A stretch of DNA of 64,000 nucleotides from DASXHZ01 sp036488085 (GCA_036488085.1 DASXHZ010000012.1:62001-126000), one strand, 5' to 3'. Shown: positions 27,962 to 37,155, counted from the first letter of the stretch. Translations and numbers: made by a program. The notes: generated from the letters alone by a model not told the origin.

Positions 27962-28569
27962 GTGGATCCTCCTGCCGCCGTGATCGAGCGCGACTCGACG
28001 AGCGCCGTCAGGGCGGCGTACGCGAACCAGAACACGACCACCATCCACCAAGCGAGTCCGAAGAAGACGCCGATGCAGGCGGTCGCGAAGACATAGAAGA
28101 ACGCCAGCAGGAGCGAAAACATCAGCTTCCGCGACTTCGTCGCGGCGCCCGGTTTCGGCGCCTGCGCCCCCGACACCGCCAGCCACGTCCACGAACCAGC
28201 GATGAGGAGGAGTGACACGATGCCGGCGAACGACGAGACGCGGCGTGCTTCCGCGATCGGCAAGAAGAGGAACGCGCTGACGTAAACCGCGCCGGCGAGA
28301 ACGAGCACCCATCCGGCGAACCGTTCCGCCGCGCTCGAGCGCTTCACGCTTCCGGTGAGCAGCGACAGCGGCCGCACCTTCGGAAGAACGTTCCCCACCA
28401 GAACCGCGGCGGCGCCGATCACCAGTCCGACCGTCCGCCGGAAGACGGCCGCGTCGATCAGGTCGAACTTCAGCGCTACCGCGAGCGCCATGATCGCCGC
28501 CATCAAACCGAGAAAACCGGCGACGGTCCCCTTCACAGTGACGATTGCTTCAGACGTCGTTTTAGACAC
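27946..28569 (-). CDS. SdpI-like membrane protein
   Basis: A 207-aa protein with about six TM helices. After TM2 it carries VGNVLPKVRPLSLL, the SdpI/YhfL signature loop. In Bacillus subtilis SdpI confers immunity to the SdpC toxin and is encoded after the ArsR-type repressor SdpR, the same order as here. No toxin gene is seen in the window, so immunity as such is not shown. I chose GTG 28569 because GAGGAGG lies just before it. It overlaps the end of the ArsR gene by 8 bp. Confidence 0.75.
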   Translation of the reverse strand: MSKTTSEAIVTVKGTVAGFLGLMAAIMALAVALKFDLIDAAVFRRTVGLVIGAAAVLVGNVLPKVRPLSLLTGSVKRSSAAERFAGWVLVLAGAVYVSAFLFLPIAEARRVSSFAGIVSLLLIAGSWTWLAVSGAQAPKPGAATKSRKLMFSLLLAFFYVFATACIGVFFGLAWWMVVVFWFAYAALTALVESRSITAAGGSTCSRV

Positions 28570-28864
28570 GGGAATGCCTCCTCTTCGATGGTTCGCGTTC
28601 CTCGAGCTTCCAGCCGAACGTGCGAGCGAAGCCGAGAAGCGCCTCTTCGAGAACCGACATCTGGAGCTCGTAGACCACCGACTTCCCATCCTTCTCCGAG
28701 GCGATCAGCCCCGCCTCGCGGAGAACGGCAAAGTGGGCCGACATCGTCGCCTTCGACACCTCGAAGTGTTCTGCAAGCTTGCCGGCCGTCATCGGCCCTT
28801 CACGCAACAGCTCCAGGACGTGCCGCCGCGTCGGGTCCGCGAGTGCCTTGAAGACCGAGCTCAC
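28562..28864 (-). CDS. ArsR-family transcriptional regulator, SdpR-like
   Basis: A 100-aa winged-helix repressor. The opening VFKALADPTRRHVLELL is the usual N-terminus for the SdpR/autorepressor group. The recognition helix is in AEHFEVSKATMSAHFAVLREAG. No metal-binding cysteine pair is seen, so it is not a classic metal sensor. The start is chosen at GTG 28864, which fits family length; a TTG at 28882 adds six residues. It heads an operon with SdpI-like and rhodanese genes and probably represses its own promoter. Confidence 0.88.
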   Translation of the reverse strand: MSSVFKALADPTRRHVLELLREGPMTAGKLAEHFEVSKATMSAHFAVLREAGLIASEKDGKSVVYELQMSVLEEALLGFARTFGWKLEEREPSKRRHSRV

Positions 28865-28871
28865 GATTCGA

Positions 28872-28900
28872 TATTTAGCCAATTATCAAATTGTTGTCAA
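28872..28900 (-). promoter_or_regulatory. Promoter and operator-like repeat of the ArsR operon
   Basis: On the minus strand a perfect -35 TTGACA (28900-28895) is followed after 17 bp by TAAATA (28877-28872). Between them lies the inverted repeat CAATT-TGAT-AATTG (28893-28880), a good place for a repressor. The predicted transcription start falls at or next to GTG 28864, so the message may be leaderless. The -10 is only a partial match. Confidence 0.5.
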
Positions 28901-28970
28901 GTCTGATCCCCCCGTAGTCATTGCTATTGGCGCTCATACGCCCCACATTGGAGTGCATCGAGGTGCTTTC

Positions 28971-30017
28971 ATGCATCCGTTCGATCCGAAGTACCAGGCT
29001 TTCCTAGTCGAATCCGCCCCTGACGGAATCGTGGTCGTCGACTCGTCGGGCGCCATGGTGATGGTGAACTCGGAGACCGAGCGGCTCTTCGGCTACTCCC
29101 GGCAGGAGCTCCTCGGACAGCCCATCGAGATGCTCGTTCCCGCCCGCTTCCGGCAAGCGCACGTCCATGACCGTGACTCGTACATTGGACACGCGACCCT
29201 GCGGCCCATGGGCGCAGGCCGCTTCCTGACCGGCCGGACGAAAGAGGGAACCGAGTTTCCCGTCGAGATCAGCCTCAGTCCCATCGCCACCGAGAACGAG
29301 CGCATGGTCATGAGCATCGTGCGCGACATCACCGAACGGCGGCGCGCAGAAGAGTTGATCCAGGCGTCCCTCCACGAGAAGGAGGCACTACTCAAAGAGA
29401 TCCACCACCGCGTCAAGAACAACCTGCAGGTGACGTCGAGTCTCCTGCGGCTCCAGGCGGCGGCGATCACCGATCCCGCCGCGCGCGAGATGTTCCAGGA
29501 GACCGAGAACCGGATTCGCTCCATGGCGCTCGTGCACGAGAAGCTCTATCAGTCGACCAACCTCTCCCGGATCGATCTCGCCGACTACATCCGCTCCCTC
29601 GCCGACCTCCTCTACCGTTCCGCCGCCATCGCTCCGGAGAACGTCGCCATCGAAGTGACCGGCAGCGACATCCATCTCGAGATCGACGAGGCCGTGCCGT
29701 GCGGCCTCATCGCGAATGAGCTGCTCTCGAACGCGTTGAAACACGCGTTCCCCGGTGGCCGGCGCGGACGGATCGAAGTTCACCTCGCGGAGCGGTCCGA
29801 CGGATCGATCTCCATGCGCGTGAGCGACGACGGTATCGGCCTTCCGCCCGACTTTCAGCCCGATCTTGCCGAGAGTCTCGGTTTGCACCTCGTCCAGGCG
29901 CTCGCCCGGCAGCTCGACGGGACCGTCGAGTTGCGCAAGCGAGACCTCGGAACCGAATTTGACGTCATCTTTCAGGGGAAGCGAGGAACAAATGCAGCCG
30001 CGCATCCTGATCGTTGA
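28971..30017 (+). CDS. PAS-HisKA_2 sensor histidine kinase
   Basis: A 348-aa soluble kinase. The PAS domain (about 10-125) begins FLVESAPDGIVVVDSSG. The HisKA_2-type phosphoacceptor is in EIHHRVKNNLQV (about residues 143-154), and the HATPase part has the N-box LIANELLSNALKHAF and DDGIGLPP. HisKA_2/HWE kinases usually pair with stand-alone receivers. The next gene starts with a receiver and overlaps this one by 26 bp, so it is the likely partner. ATG 28971 has GAGGTG before it; the longer frame upstream overlaps the ArsR promoter. Confidence 0.88.
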   Translation: MHPFDPKYQAFLVESAPDGIVVVDSSGAMVMVNSETERLFGYSRQELLGQPIEMLVPARFRQAHVHDRDSYIGHATLRPMGAGRFLTGRTKEGTEFPVEISLSPIATENERMVMSIVRDITERRRAEELIQASLHEKEALLKEIHHRVKNNLQVTSSLLRLQAAAITDPAAREMFQETENRIRSMALVHEKLYQSTNLSRIDLADYIRSLADLLYRSAAIAPENVAIEVTGSDIHLEIDEAVPCGLIANELLSNALKHAFPGGRRGRIEVHLAERSDGSISMRVSDDGIGLPPDFQPDLAESLGLHLVQALARQLDGTVELRKRDLGTEFDVIFQGKRGTNAAAHPDR

Positions 30018-31902
30018 AGACGAGAGCATCGTGGCCATGGATCTCGCCGTCACGTTGCGGCGACTCGGCTACACGGTGGTCGGAACGGAGAGCAACGGCG
30101 CCGCGGCGATGGACACCGCGGCCGCAGCCAAGCCCGACCTCGTGCTCATGGACATCCGGCTCAAGGGAGCGATAGACGGCATCGAGGCCGGATCGTCGAT
30201 CCAGCGCGACCTCGGCATTCCCGTCGTGTTCCTGACGGCGCACGGCGACGCCGACACCGTGCAGCGCGCCAAGGCCGCCTCGCCTTACGGCTACCTCGTG
30301 AAGCCGTTCGACGAGCGCCTCCTGTACCGGGCCGTCGAAGTCGCGCTCAACCTCGCGGACCGCGAAAAGAACGAGCGGGACCGCGCCCTCGACGCCCTTT
30401 GGACCAGCGAGGAGCGCTTCCGGCTGCTCGTTGATGCCATCCAGGACTATGCGCTCTTCATGCTCGACACCGATGGGCGCATCCAGAGCTGGAACGCCGG
30501 AGCCGAAAGGATGACCGGCTACTCCGCCGGAGAGGTGATCGGCAGCCCGCTGACGCGGTTGTATGGCGGGGAACGGCTGAATGAAGTTCGCGAGCGCGGG
30601 ACACTCGAATGGGACGACGTCGCACAGCGAAAGGACGGCACCAAATACCGTCCCCACATTTACTGCACCGTGGCGAACGATCGCGCCGGGCATTTCATCG
30701 GCTTCGCATGTGTGACGAGAGACGAGACCGAAAAACGGAGCCTCGAGGCGCAGCTCGTCCAGGCACAGCGTCTCGAGTCGATGGGCCATCTCGCCGGAGG
30801 CATCGCGCACGACTTCAACAACATGCTGATGGTCATCTTCGCGCGCTGCGAGCTCTTGCTTCGCGGTCTCGATTCCCCGAAACAGCGGCAGCTCATCCAC
30901 GACATCCAGACGGCGGCGAAGCGCAACCGCGACCTCACCCAGCAGCTCCTCGCCGCCGCGCGACAGCAGGTCCTCGATCCGGAGATCATCGACGTCAACG
31001 ACGTCGTCCGGACCGTCGTTCAACTCCTCGCCCAGACGCTCGGCGAGAACATCGTCATCAAGACCGAGCTCGGCGATGATCTCTGGAGCACCCACGCCGA
31101 CGCATCGAAACTGTCGCAGGTCCTGATGAACCTCGCCATCAACGCGCGCGACGCCATGCCGTCCGGCGGCACGCTCGCCATCGAGACCCGCAATGTGCAG
31201 ATCGACGCGACCTATGCGCGGCTCCACATTGGCGTTCGCCCCGGCGACTACCTCTCGATCGTCGTCTCCGACACCGGTACCGGCATTCCAAAAGAGCTGC
31301 AGGACCGAATCTTCGACCCATTCTTCACGACCAAGGAGGCGGGACGCGGCACTGGCCTTGGTCTCGCCGTCGTCCGCGGCATCGTCGAACAGACGGGCGG
31401 ACATATCTGGATGTACAGCGAGCCGGCACTCGGCACGACCTTCAAAATCTTCCTGCCGCGCCACGCCGGAACTGCGTCACGCGAGACCGTACTCCCCGAG
31501 GGAACGGCCGAACGCGGGTCCGGAACGATTCTCCTCGTGGAGGACGAGCCGCTGCTCGCCACCATCGTCCGGGAGACGCTCGAGGAGCACGGCTACAACG
31601 TCTTGATGGCGGGTGGACCCGCGGATGCCCTGGCGATGAGCGCCGCACATCCCACGACCATTCACCTCCTCCTGAGCGACGTCGTCATGCCCGGCATGCC
31701 GGGAGACGAGCTTGCGCGCCGCATCGTCGAGCAACGTCCGGACATCAGAGTCATCCTCATGTCGGGATATACGAATCACTCCCTGATCAACGGCTCGCCG
31801 CTCCTCGAGGGAGTGCGCGTGCTGGAGAAACCGGTCCCCTCCTCCGTGCTCCTCCGGACGGTCGCCGAGACGCTCAACGCTCCCGGAGAGCCTCGGAAGT
31901 AA
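29992..31902 (+). CDS. Hybrid histidine kinase, REC-PAS-HK-REC
   Basis: A 636-aa cytosolic hybrid. The N-terminal receiver (1-120) has the DES acidic pair and phospho-Asp in LVLMDIRLKG. A PAS domain follows at about 135-255 and an H-box GIAHDFNNMLM near 271. The HATPase has NLAINARDAMPSGG and TGTGIPKE. A second receiver from about 512 has LVEDEPLL and LLLSDVVMPG. An RBS (GCGAGGAA) precedes ATG 29992. Phosphate probably enters through the N-terminal receiver from the upstream HisKA_2 kinase. Confidence 0.9.
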   Translation: MQPRILIVEDESIVAMDLAVTLRRLGYTVVGTESNGAAAMDTAAAAKPDLVLMDIRLKGAIDGIEAGSSIQRDLGIPVVFLTAHGDADTVQRAKAASPYGYLVKPFDERLLYRAVEVALNLADREKNERDRALDALWTSEERFRLLVDAIQDYALFMLDTDGRIQSWNAGAERMTGYSAGEVIGSPLTRLYGGERLNEVRERGTLEWDDVAQRKDGTKYRPHIYCTVANDRAGHFIGFACVTRDETEKRSLEAQLVQAQRLESMGHLAGGIAHDFNNMLMVIFARCELLLRGLDSPKQRQLIHDIQTAAKRNRDLTQQLLAAARQQVLDPEIIDVNDVVRTVVQLLAQTLGENIVIKTELGDDLWSTHADASKLSQVLMNLAINARDAMPSGGTLAIETRNVQIDATYARLHIGVRPGDYLSIVVSDTGTGIPKELQDRIFDPFFTTKEAGRGTGLGLAVVRGIVEQTGGHIWMYSEPALGTTFKIFLPRHAGTASRETVLPEGTAERGSGTILLVEDEPLLATIVRETLEEHGYNVLMAGGPADALAMSAAHPTTIHLLLSDVVMPGMPGDELARRIVEQRPDIRVILMSGYTNHSLINGSPLLEGVRVLEKPVPSSVLLRTVAETLNAPGEPRK

Positions 31903-32089
31903 TGCGCCGGCCGCGCAGAGCGGCGTTCGAGAGCTGCTCGGCCATCCGCGCCAGCCGCGGGTCGTCGGGATAGAAACGCCCGAGCATCTCCGCGACTTGC
32001 AGAACGCACATGAGCACATTGTTGAAGTCGTGCACCATCGCTGTGGCGCGGCGCTCGAGAGCCTCGATCCGTTCCGCATCCTCGCTCAT
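31874..32089 (-). CDS. Stand-alone histidine-kinase H-box (DHp) fragment protein
   Basis: A 71-aa open frame with ATG start. It contains AMVHDFNNVLMCVLQVAEMLG, the same H-box as the large kinases nearby (phosphoacceptor His in VHDFNN), followed by the second DHp helix (LARMAEQLSNAALRGRRI). There is no ATPase domain. It could be a phosphotransfer protein, a dimerising inhibitor, or the remnant of a deleted kinase. Its 3' end overlaps the hybrid kinase gene by 29 bp on the opposite strand. The reading is good but expression is not shown. Confidence 0.5.
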   Translation of the reverse strand: MSEDAERIEALERRATAMVHDFNNVLMCVLQVAEMLGRFYPDDPRLARMAEQLSNAALRGRRITSEALRER

Positions 32090-32195
32090 GAGATGATCCC
32101 CGTATAGACGTCTCGCATGCGATCCACCGTGACCGAAAAAATCACGTAAACTATTGTTGTTACATGATTTGCGGTCATGAACCTAATATGGGCTC

Positions 32196-33968
32196 ATGGT
32201 CAGCGGCATGCAATCCGAAATGTCGAGCGCGGCTGTGCCGAAACAGAGACAAAGCCTCCGGCTTCTGGCGCGGCGATTTCTGATCGTCACGCTGACGCTG
32301 ATCGGCGCGATGTGCGGCGTCCTTGCCGTGCTCTTCGAGCGTTACGTCGAGCTCGCACGGCAAGCGATGATCGGCGCCGCGCTGCACCGTGAAGGGCCGC
32401 GACGCATCCTCCTCGTCATCTTCATCCCGGCGGTCGCCTTCGCGATCATCGCGTACCTGATCCGCCGCTTCGCTCCGAAGGCCGTCGGTGCGAACCTCGC
32501 CCGGGTCCGGATGGCGTTCATGGAGGGCCCGAAGCTCCTTGGCCCCAAGAGCGTCGGCGCCACGTTCCTCGCCACGCCGCTCTCGCTCGGTGCAGGCGCG
32601 CCGCTCGGTCCCGAGGGGCCGATCGTCGTCATCACCAGTGGCTTCGCGTCGGCCGTTGCCCGCTTCCTCCAGCTTCCCGAGCGCGTGGTCCGCGCCATGA
32701 TTCCGGTCGGCGTGGCGGCCGGCATCGCGGCGATCTTCAACGCGCCGATCACCGGAGTCGTCTTCGCGCTCGAGGAGATCGCCGGCACCGGCGATCGCGG
32801 CCTGCTCGCCGGCATCCTGCTCGGCGGCGTCGCCGCGGCGGTCGTCGAGCGCCTTCTCCTCGGCGGACGCGCTCTCCTCGCCGCACCGCTGTCGACGTGG
32901 TCCGATCCGCGCGAGATGATCGGCTTCGCCCTCGTCGGCGTAGTCTCAGGCATCGTCTCCGGACTTGCGATCGCCTGGACGCATCGCCTCAAGCGCGCGT
33001 GGGCCGAGGCGATGCCGTCGATGATCGTGCGCGCATCGCTCGCCGGCCTCCTGATCGGCGGCCTGGGAATCATTGCACCCTCGATTCTCGGCGTCGGCTA
33101 CGACTCCATCTCCCTCTGGCTTCATGGCGGCGGCACCGCCGAGAACACCGGCATCGCGTTCCTACTGAAAACCATCGCCTACGTCATCGCGATCAGCGGC
33201 GGCATCCTGGGCGGGAGCTTCGCGCCGTCGCTCTTCATCGGCACCGCGCTCGGCGCGTGCACCGGTCACCTCTCCGCCAACCTCTTTCCGGGCGCGCGAA
33301 TCGATCCGCGCGCGTACGCCATCGTCGGCATGGGCTCCTTCTTCGCCGGACTGCTGCGCAGCCCGATGGCGTCGATCCTGATCGTCATCGAGCTGACGCG
33401 CGACTACGACCTCGTGCTGCCGCTGATGCTCGGAGTCATGCTGTCGATCACCATCTCGCGGCGGATCTCGAAACTGAGCATCGTCGAACAACAGATGCTC
33501 GACGAGGGCTACGTCGAGTCGCATGACGAAGGCGACCCGCTTTCGCGCGTCAAGATCGGCGACGCCATGAGTCCCGCGCCCCTCACCTTACGCGGCGACA
33601 CCACCCTCGGCGAGGCCGCGCCCACCGCGCTCGGCACCTCGCACCGCGTCTATCCGGTCGTCGACGATGAGGGCCGACTGATCGGGACCGTAAGCCGCGA
33701 GACCGTCGCGCGTGGCCTGAACGCGGAGAACGCCGCGGTCCTCCTCCGTGATGTTGCCGAGGAGCCCAAACTCGTCGCCACCGCCGGAGGGACCGTCGTC
33801 GAAGTCGTGGAACAGATGGAGCTCCACGGAGTCGACCGCTGCCCGGTGGTCGACGACGAGGTCTCCCGGAAAGTCATCGGCTTCCTCAGCCCCTCCGACA
33901 TCCTGCGCGTCCGCATGCGCCGCGGCCGCCGCGAAACCGGCCGCGAGCTCGAGCTGTTCGAGACTTAG
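32196..33968 (+). CDS. ClC-family chloride channel/transporter with C-terminal CBS pair
   Basis: A 590-aa inner-membrane protein. The ClC ion-path motifs are present: GAGAPLGPEGP near 132 with the gating glutamate, GIAAIFNAPITGVVFALEE near 170, and GILGGSFAPSLFIG. Two CBS domains fill about 450-585 (AMSPAPLTLRGD and GVDRCPVVDDE), which may bind adenine nucleotides. Length fits bacterial ClC-CBS proteins. Start ATG 32196 is used; an ATG at 32208 is possible. It sits alone between two signalling blocks with no evident link to them. Confidence 0.93.
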   Translation: MVSGMQSEMSSAAVPKQRQSLRLLARRFLIVTLTLIGAMCGVLAVLFERYVELARQAMIGAALHREGPRRILLVIFIPAVAFAIIAYLIRRFAPKAVGANLARVRMAFMEGPKLLGPKSVGATFLATPLSLGAGAPLGPEGPIVVITSGFASAVARFLQLPERVVRAMIPVGVAAGIAAIFNAPITGVVFALEEIAGTGDRGLLAGILLGGVAAAVVERLLLGGRALLAAPLSTWSDPREMIGFALVGVVSGIVSGLAIAWTHRLKRAWAEAMPSMIVRASLAGLLIGGLGIIAPSILGVGYDSISLWLHGGGTAENTGIAFLLKTIAYVIAISGGILGGSFAPSLFIGTALGACTGHLSANLFPGARIDPRAYAIVGMGSFFAGLLRSPMASILIVIELTRDYDLVLPLMLGVMLSITISRRISKLSIVEQQMLDEGYVESHDEGDPLSRVKIGDAMSPAPLTLRGDTTLGEAAPTALGTSHRVYPVVDDEGRLIGTVSRETVARGLNAENAAVLLRDVAEEPKLVATAGGTVVEVVEQMELHGVDRCPVVDDEVSRKVIGFLSPSDILRVRMRRGRRETGRELELFET

Positions 33969-35056
33969 CGCTCCGCATTCTCCGTTCGCGGAAGAAGGAC
34001 GTGAAAGACGCTGCCCTCGCCGAGCGTGCTCTCCGCATACATCTCTCCTCCGTGCGCGCCGATGACCTGGTAGCAGACCGCGAGGCCGAGACCGGTGCCG
34101 GAGGGTTTGGTCGTGAAGAGCGGTTCGAAGACGTGAGCCAGCGTGTCGGGCTCGATCCCTCTCCCGCTGTCCGTGAATGCGATCTCCGCGTACTTCTGAT
34201 CGCCGAGCGCGACTTCTTCGATCGTGAGCGTGGCCCGTCCGCCGCGGGGCATTGCGTCGCGGGCGTTGATGGCGAGATTCGTGAGCACCTGTTCCAACTG
34301 CCCCTGATCGGCGCGGACTTCGAGATCGTCGAACGAAGTCTCGACAGTCAGCGAAACCCCGAGTCCGAGGAGACTCCGGAGGTCGGCGCTGAACGAGGTC
34401 AACCACGCTTTGAGAAGCAGCGGCTGTAGATTCAATTGAGCCGGCCTGGTGAAGCGCGCGACGTCGCCCGTGATTCGCTGCCCGCGCTTTACCGCCCCGG
34501 CGATCCGTTTTGCAAGCTGCGCGACGATGACCGGATCGCCGCCGCGTTCGAGCTGTGTTGCCGCCGACTGAATGATCATCAGCACGTTGTTGAATTCGTG
34601 CGACATCGTCGTGGCGAGGCGGCCGAGGCTCTCGATCCGGCGCGACTGCTCGACAAGGCTTTCGGCCCGCTGCCGCCGTTCGCGGTCGGCGAGCTCCTCG
34701 CGCGCGCGGATGATCGCGGGAGCGAGACGGCTGAGGCGGTCCTTGAGCACGTAGTCCGTTGCGCCGAGTTTGAGCACTTCCACCGCCTTCTCGTCTCCCA
34801 GAGTTCCGGACACGATGAGGAACGGCAGATCCGGATACCGCTCGCGCGCGATGCGAAGAGCGCTCAGACCGTCGAACGTCGGCAACCTGTAGTCGGCCAG
34901 CACCACGTCCGGAACGTCATCGTTGAGCTCGCGGACGAAATCAGCCTCGTTATCGACCCGCCGGAGTGCGTACGACAGCTCCGCGCGGCGCAACGCGCGC
35001 TCCACGAGCTCGGCGTCCGTATCCGTATCTTCGAGAAGAAGAATGTTCAGCGGCAT
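33965..35056 (-). CDS. Response regulator-histidine kinase fusion, REC-HK
   Basis: A 363-aa protein. The N-terminal receiver (1-125) begins NILLLEDTDTDAELVERAL, with phospho-Asp in VVLADYRLP. It is followed by a kinase core with H-box TMSHEFNNVLMIIQ (about 152-165), N-box NLAINARDAMPRGG and G-boxes DSGRGIEP and GTGLGLAVC. There is no sensor domain, so signal input is probably phosphorylation of the receiver. It lies downstream of a stand-alone receiver and a CHASE3 kinase, all on the minus strand with 2-bp or negative spacing. Confidence 0.88.
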   Translation of the reverse strand: MPLNILLLEDTDTDAELVERALRRAELSYALRRVDNEADFVRELNDDVPDVVLADYRLPTFDGLSALRIARERYPDLPFLIVSGTLGDEKAVEVLKLGATDYVLKDRLSRLAPAIIRAREELADRERRQRAESLVEQSRRIESLGRLATTMSHEFNNVLMIIQSAATQLERGGDPVIVAQLAKRIAGAVKRGQRITGDVARFTRPAQLNLQPLLLKAWLTSFSADLRSLLGLGVSLTVETSFDDLEVRADQGQLEQVLTNLAINARDAMPRGGRATLTIEEVALGDQKYAEIAFTDSGRGIEPDTLAHVFEPLFTTKPSGTGLGLAVCYQVIGAHGGEMYAESTLGEGSVFHVLLPRTENAER

Positions 35057-35058
35057 GA

Positions 35059-35478
35059 TCAGGACGCGTTGCGATTGAGGAGCATCCAGTACATCCCGAT
35101 CTCGGTCACCGCTCGCGAGAACGAATCAAACTCCACCGGCTTCACGATGAAGCTGTTCGCGCCGAGCTCGTACGTCGCCAGACGGTCACGCTCCTCGGCG
35201 GAGGACGTGAGAATGACCACCGGCACGAGCGCCGTGCGCGGATCCGATTTGATCCGGCGCAATACCTCGGTGCCGTCGACCTTCGGCAGCTTCAGATCGA
35301 GCAGCACCACGCGTGGAGCAACCGACCCCGGCGCGAACAGGTAGTCGAGCGCCTCCGCGCCGTCGCGAACAGCGAGCACCTTGTTCGCGAGATTCACCTT
35401 CTTCAGCGCGCGGAGCGTCAGCTCCAGGTCGCCCTCGTTGTCTTCCACCAGCAGAATCTCCACTTCCTCGTCACGCAT
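35059..35478 (-). CDS. Stand-alone response regulator receiver (Rcp1-like)
   Basis: A 139-aa single REC domain with ILLVEDNEGDLELTLRAL at the start, phospho-Asp in VVLLDLKLPKVDG, the switch residue in VILTSSAEERD and Lys in FIVKPVEF. The extended early segment and LYF/Rcp-like ending (MYWMLLN) match the phytochrome-associated Rcp subgroup. It overlaps the upstream CHASE3 kinase by 8 bp, and the next gene begins 2 bp on, so it probably relays between the two kinases. Confidence 0.9.
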   Translation of the reverse strand: MRDEEVEILLVEDNEGDLELTLRALKKVNLANKVLAVRDGAEALDYLFAPGSVAPRVVLLDLKLPKVDGTEVLRRIKSDPRTALVPVVILTSSAEERDRLATYELGANSFIVKPVEFDSFSRAVTEIGMYWMLLNRNAS

Positions 35479-37012
35479 CGTTTCCTCCTCCGCTTTCGGG
35501 GAGCGTAAAAAAGAAAGTCGCCCCCTCGCCCGGCGCCGAATCCGCCCAGACCTTGCCGCCGTGCCGGTGGACGACGCGCTCGACGATCGCGAGCCCGACG
35601 CCGGTGCCGCTGAAGTCGTTCGCCGAATGCAGCCGTTGAAAAACGCCGAAAAGCTTGTTGGCGTACTTCATGTCGAAACCGACGCCGTTGTCCCTTACGA
35701 AATAGCCGGCCTCCCCGTTCTTCAGCGTCCCGACTTCGATGCGCGGCTGTTCGCGCGGCTGGGAGAACTTCACCGCGTTCGAGAGAAGGTTCGTGAGCAC
35801 CTGCCGCAGCATCGGTAGATCGCCCTTCGCCGGAGGGATGTCGTCAAGGACGAACTCGATCTTCCGATGCTCGTCGCTTCCGGCGACTTCGGCGAACGTC
35901 CGCGCAGCGAGCTCCCTCATGTCGACCTCCACCCGCGCGATCTGCTGCCGCGACAGCCGCGAGAACGTGAGGAGGTCGTCGATCAGTTGCGCCATCGTCA
36001 CCGTGTTCCGGCGGATCACGCCGAGGATCCGGATCCCCTCGGCGTCCAGCGTTCCTCCGTACTCCTCGACCAGGATTCGAGAGAAACCTTCGATGGCGCG
36101 GAGCGGGGAGCGGAGATCGTGCGAGACGGAGTACGAGAACGCCTCCATCTCGCCGTTGGCGTGCTGCAGATCCTCCGTCGCCTTCGTGAGCGACGCGGCC
36201 ATCTCGCGGAAGACGCCGTCGACGCCGGCGATCTCGTCGCCGGGAGAGAGCGGCGGAAGGAGCTGCCGGCCGGCCGCAAGCCGCTGCGCGTTCTCCGTCA
36301 GGACGCCCAGCCGTCGGTTGATGCCGGCCGTAAACGAGAGCGCGAGCCCGCTGGCGAGGAGGATGTTCAGGGCGAACCCGATCGCGACCACCGTGATCGC
36401 CATCCGGTTCGACGCGGACGCCTGCGCATGCCGCGCTTCCGCGAGGCGCTGCTCCGTCGCGAGGAACGCGTCCGCCGGGACGAGAAAACGCTCCATCAGG
36501 CGCTTTCCTGCCTGAGTGCCGACGAGCGAAACCGCTGCATCGCGCCGGCCACCGAGAACGAGGTTCGCGTTCACGTTCTGGAAGTCGAGCACCGCGGCGG
36601 CGGACTTTGCCATTTCCCGGACGCGCCCGGACTGGAGCGCATTGTCCGCAACCAGTCGTGAAAGGCGGGCGATTGCCGTGGGGACGTCGCGCTCCGCCAC
36701 CCGGCAGTCGGTCAGAAAATCGGCATTCCGGGTCAGCACGTACCCGCGAAGGCTCCCCTGCGCAATGAGGAGAGCGGTCTTGATGGCGTACGTCTCGGTG
36801 AGAACGTGCTGCGAGTGCAGCTCCCTGGCATGCGCCTCCACCGCCTTCCGGCTGGCCGCGAGAAGCGCGACCCCGAAGACGATTTGCGCGACCAACGGAA
36901 GGGCGACCAGGAGGAACCCTTTCTTCGCGATCGTGAGTGTGCTGAAGGGACGCCGCACCATGGCCCGATCCGGCATCATGACATACGTCACGCCATAATT
37001 AAAGTGACGCAT
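35471..37012 (-). CDS. Membrane sensor histidine kinase, CHASE3-HAMP-HK
   Basis: A 513-aa kinase. TM1 is LLVALPLVAQIVFGVALLA. The extracytoplasmic CHASE3-like helical domain has TALLIAQGSLRGYVLTRNADFL, the family signature. TM2 is AITVVAIGFALNILLASGLAL, then HAMP. The HisKA H-box SVSHDLRSPLRAIEGFSRIL and the HATPase GTGVGLAIVERVVHRHGG are of the phytochrome-like kinase group. The start is uncertain: ATG 37012 is the longest, while MMPDRAMVRR at 36979/36976 is an alternative and would leave the upstream motifs as regulatory DNA. Confidence 0.87.
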   Translation of the reverse strand: MRHFNYGVTYVMMPDRAMVRRPFSTLTIAKKGFLLVALPLVAQIVFGVALLAASRKAVEAHARELHSQHVLTETYAIKTALLIAQGSLRGYVLTRNADFLTDCRVAERDVPTAIARLSRLVADNALQSGRVREMAKSAAAVLDFQNVNANLVLGGRRDAAVSLVGTQAGKRLMERFLVPADAFLATEQRLAEARHAQASASNRMAITVVAIGFALNILLASGLALSFTAGINRRLGVLTENAQRLAAGRQLLPPLSPGDEIAGVDGVFREMAASLTKATEDLQHANGEMEAFSYSVSHDLRSPLRAIEGFSRILVEEYGGTLDAEGIRILGVIRRNTVTMAQLIDDLLTFSRLSRQQIARVEVDMRELAARTFAEVAGSDEHRKIEFVLDDIPPAKGDLPMLRQVLTNLLSNAVKFSQPREQPRIEVGTLKNGEAGYFVRDNGVGFDMKYANKLFGVFQRLHSANDFSGTGVGLAIVERVVHRHGGKVWADSAPGEGATFFFTLPESGGGNDA

Positions 37013-37029
37013 AGGTGACGCTGGATGCC

Positions 37030-37044
37030 GTCCAGATTCTGGAC
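37030..37044. promoter_or_regulatory. Palindrome GTCCAGATTCTGGAC, copy 1
   Basis: A perfect 15-bp inverted repeat (7-bp arms, single central base) lies between the divergent CHASE3 kinase and the small-ORF/REC-EAL genes. The identical palindrome (opposite central base) occurs once more at 63080-63096 in front of a sigma-54-type regulator. Two copies of a 15-mer in 64 kb are not expected by chance, so this is a likely regulator site. Confidence 0.6.
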
Positions 37045-37155
37045 ACGACGCGGACCCGAGGACACCATGCGCTGGAGGTCATGACGATAAGTCACCAGGA
37101 GTCAGAGACTTGAACAGGACGGACAGTGGTATGTCCCTTGATCATTGGACGTCCC

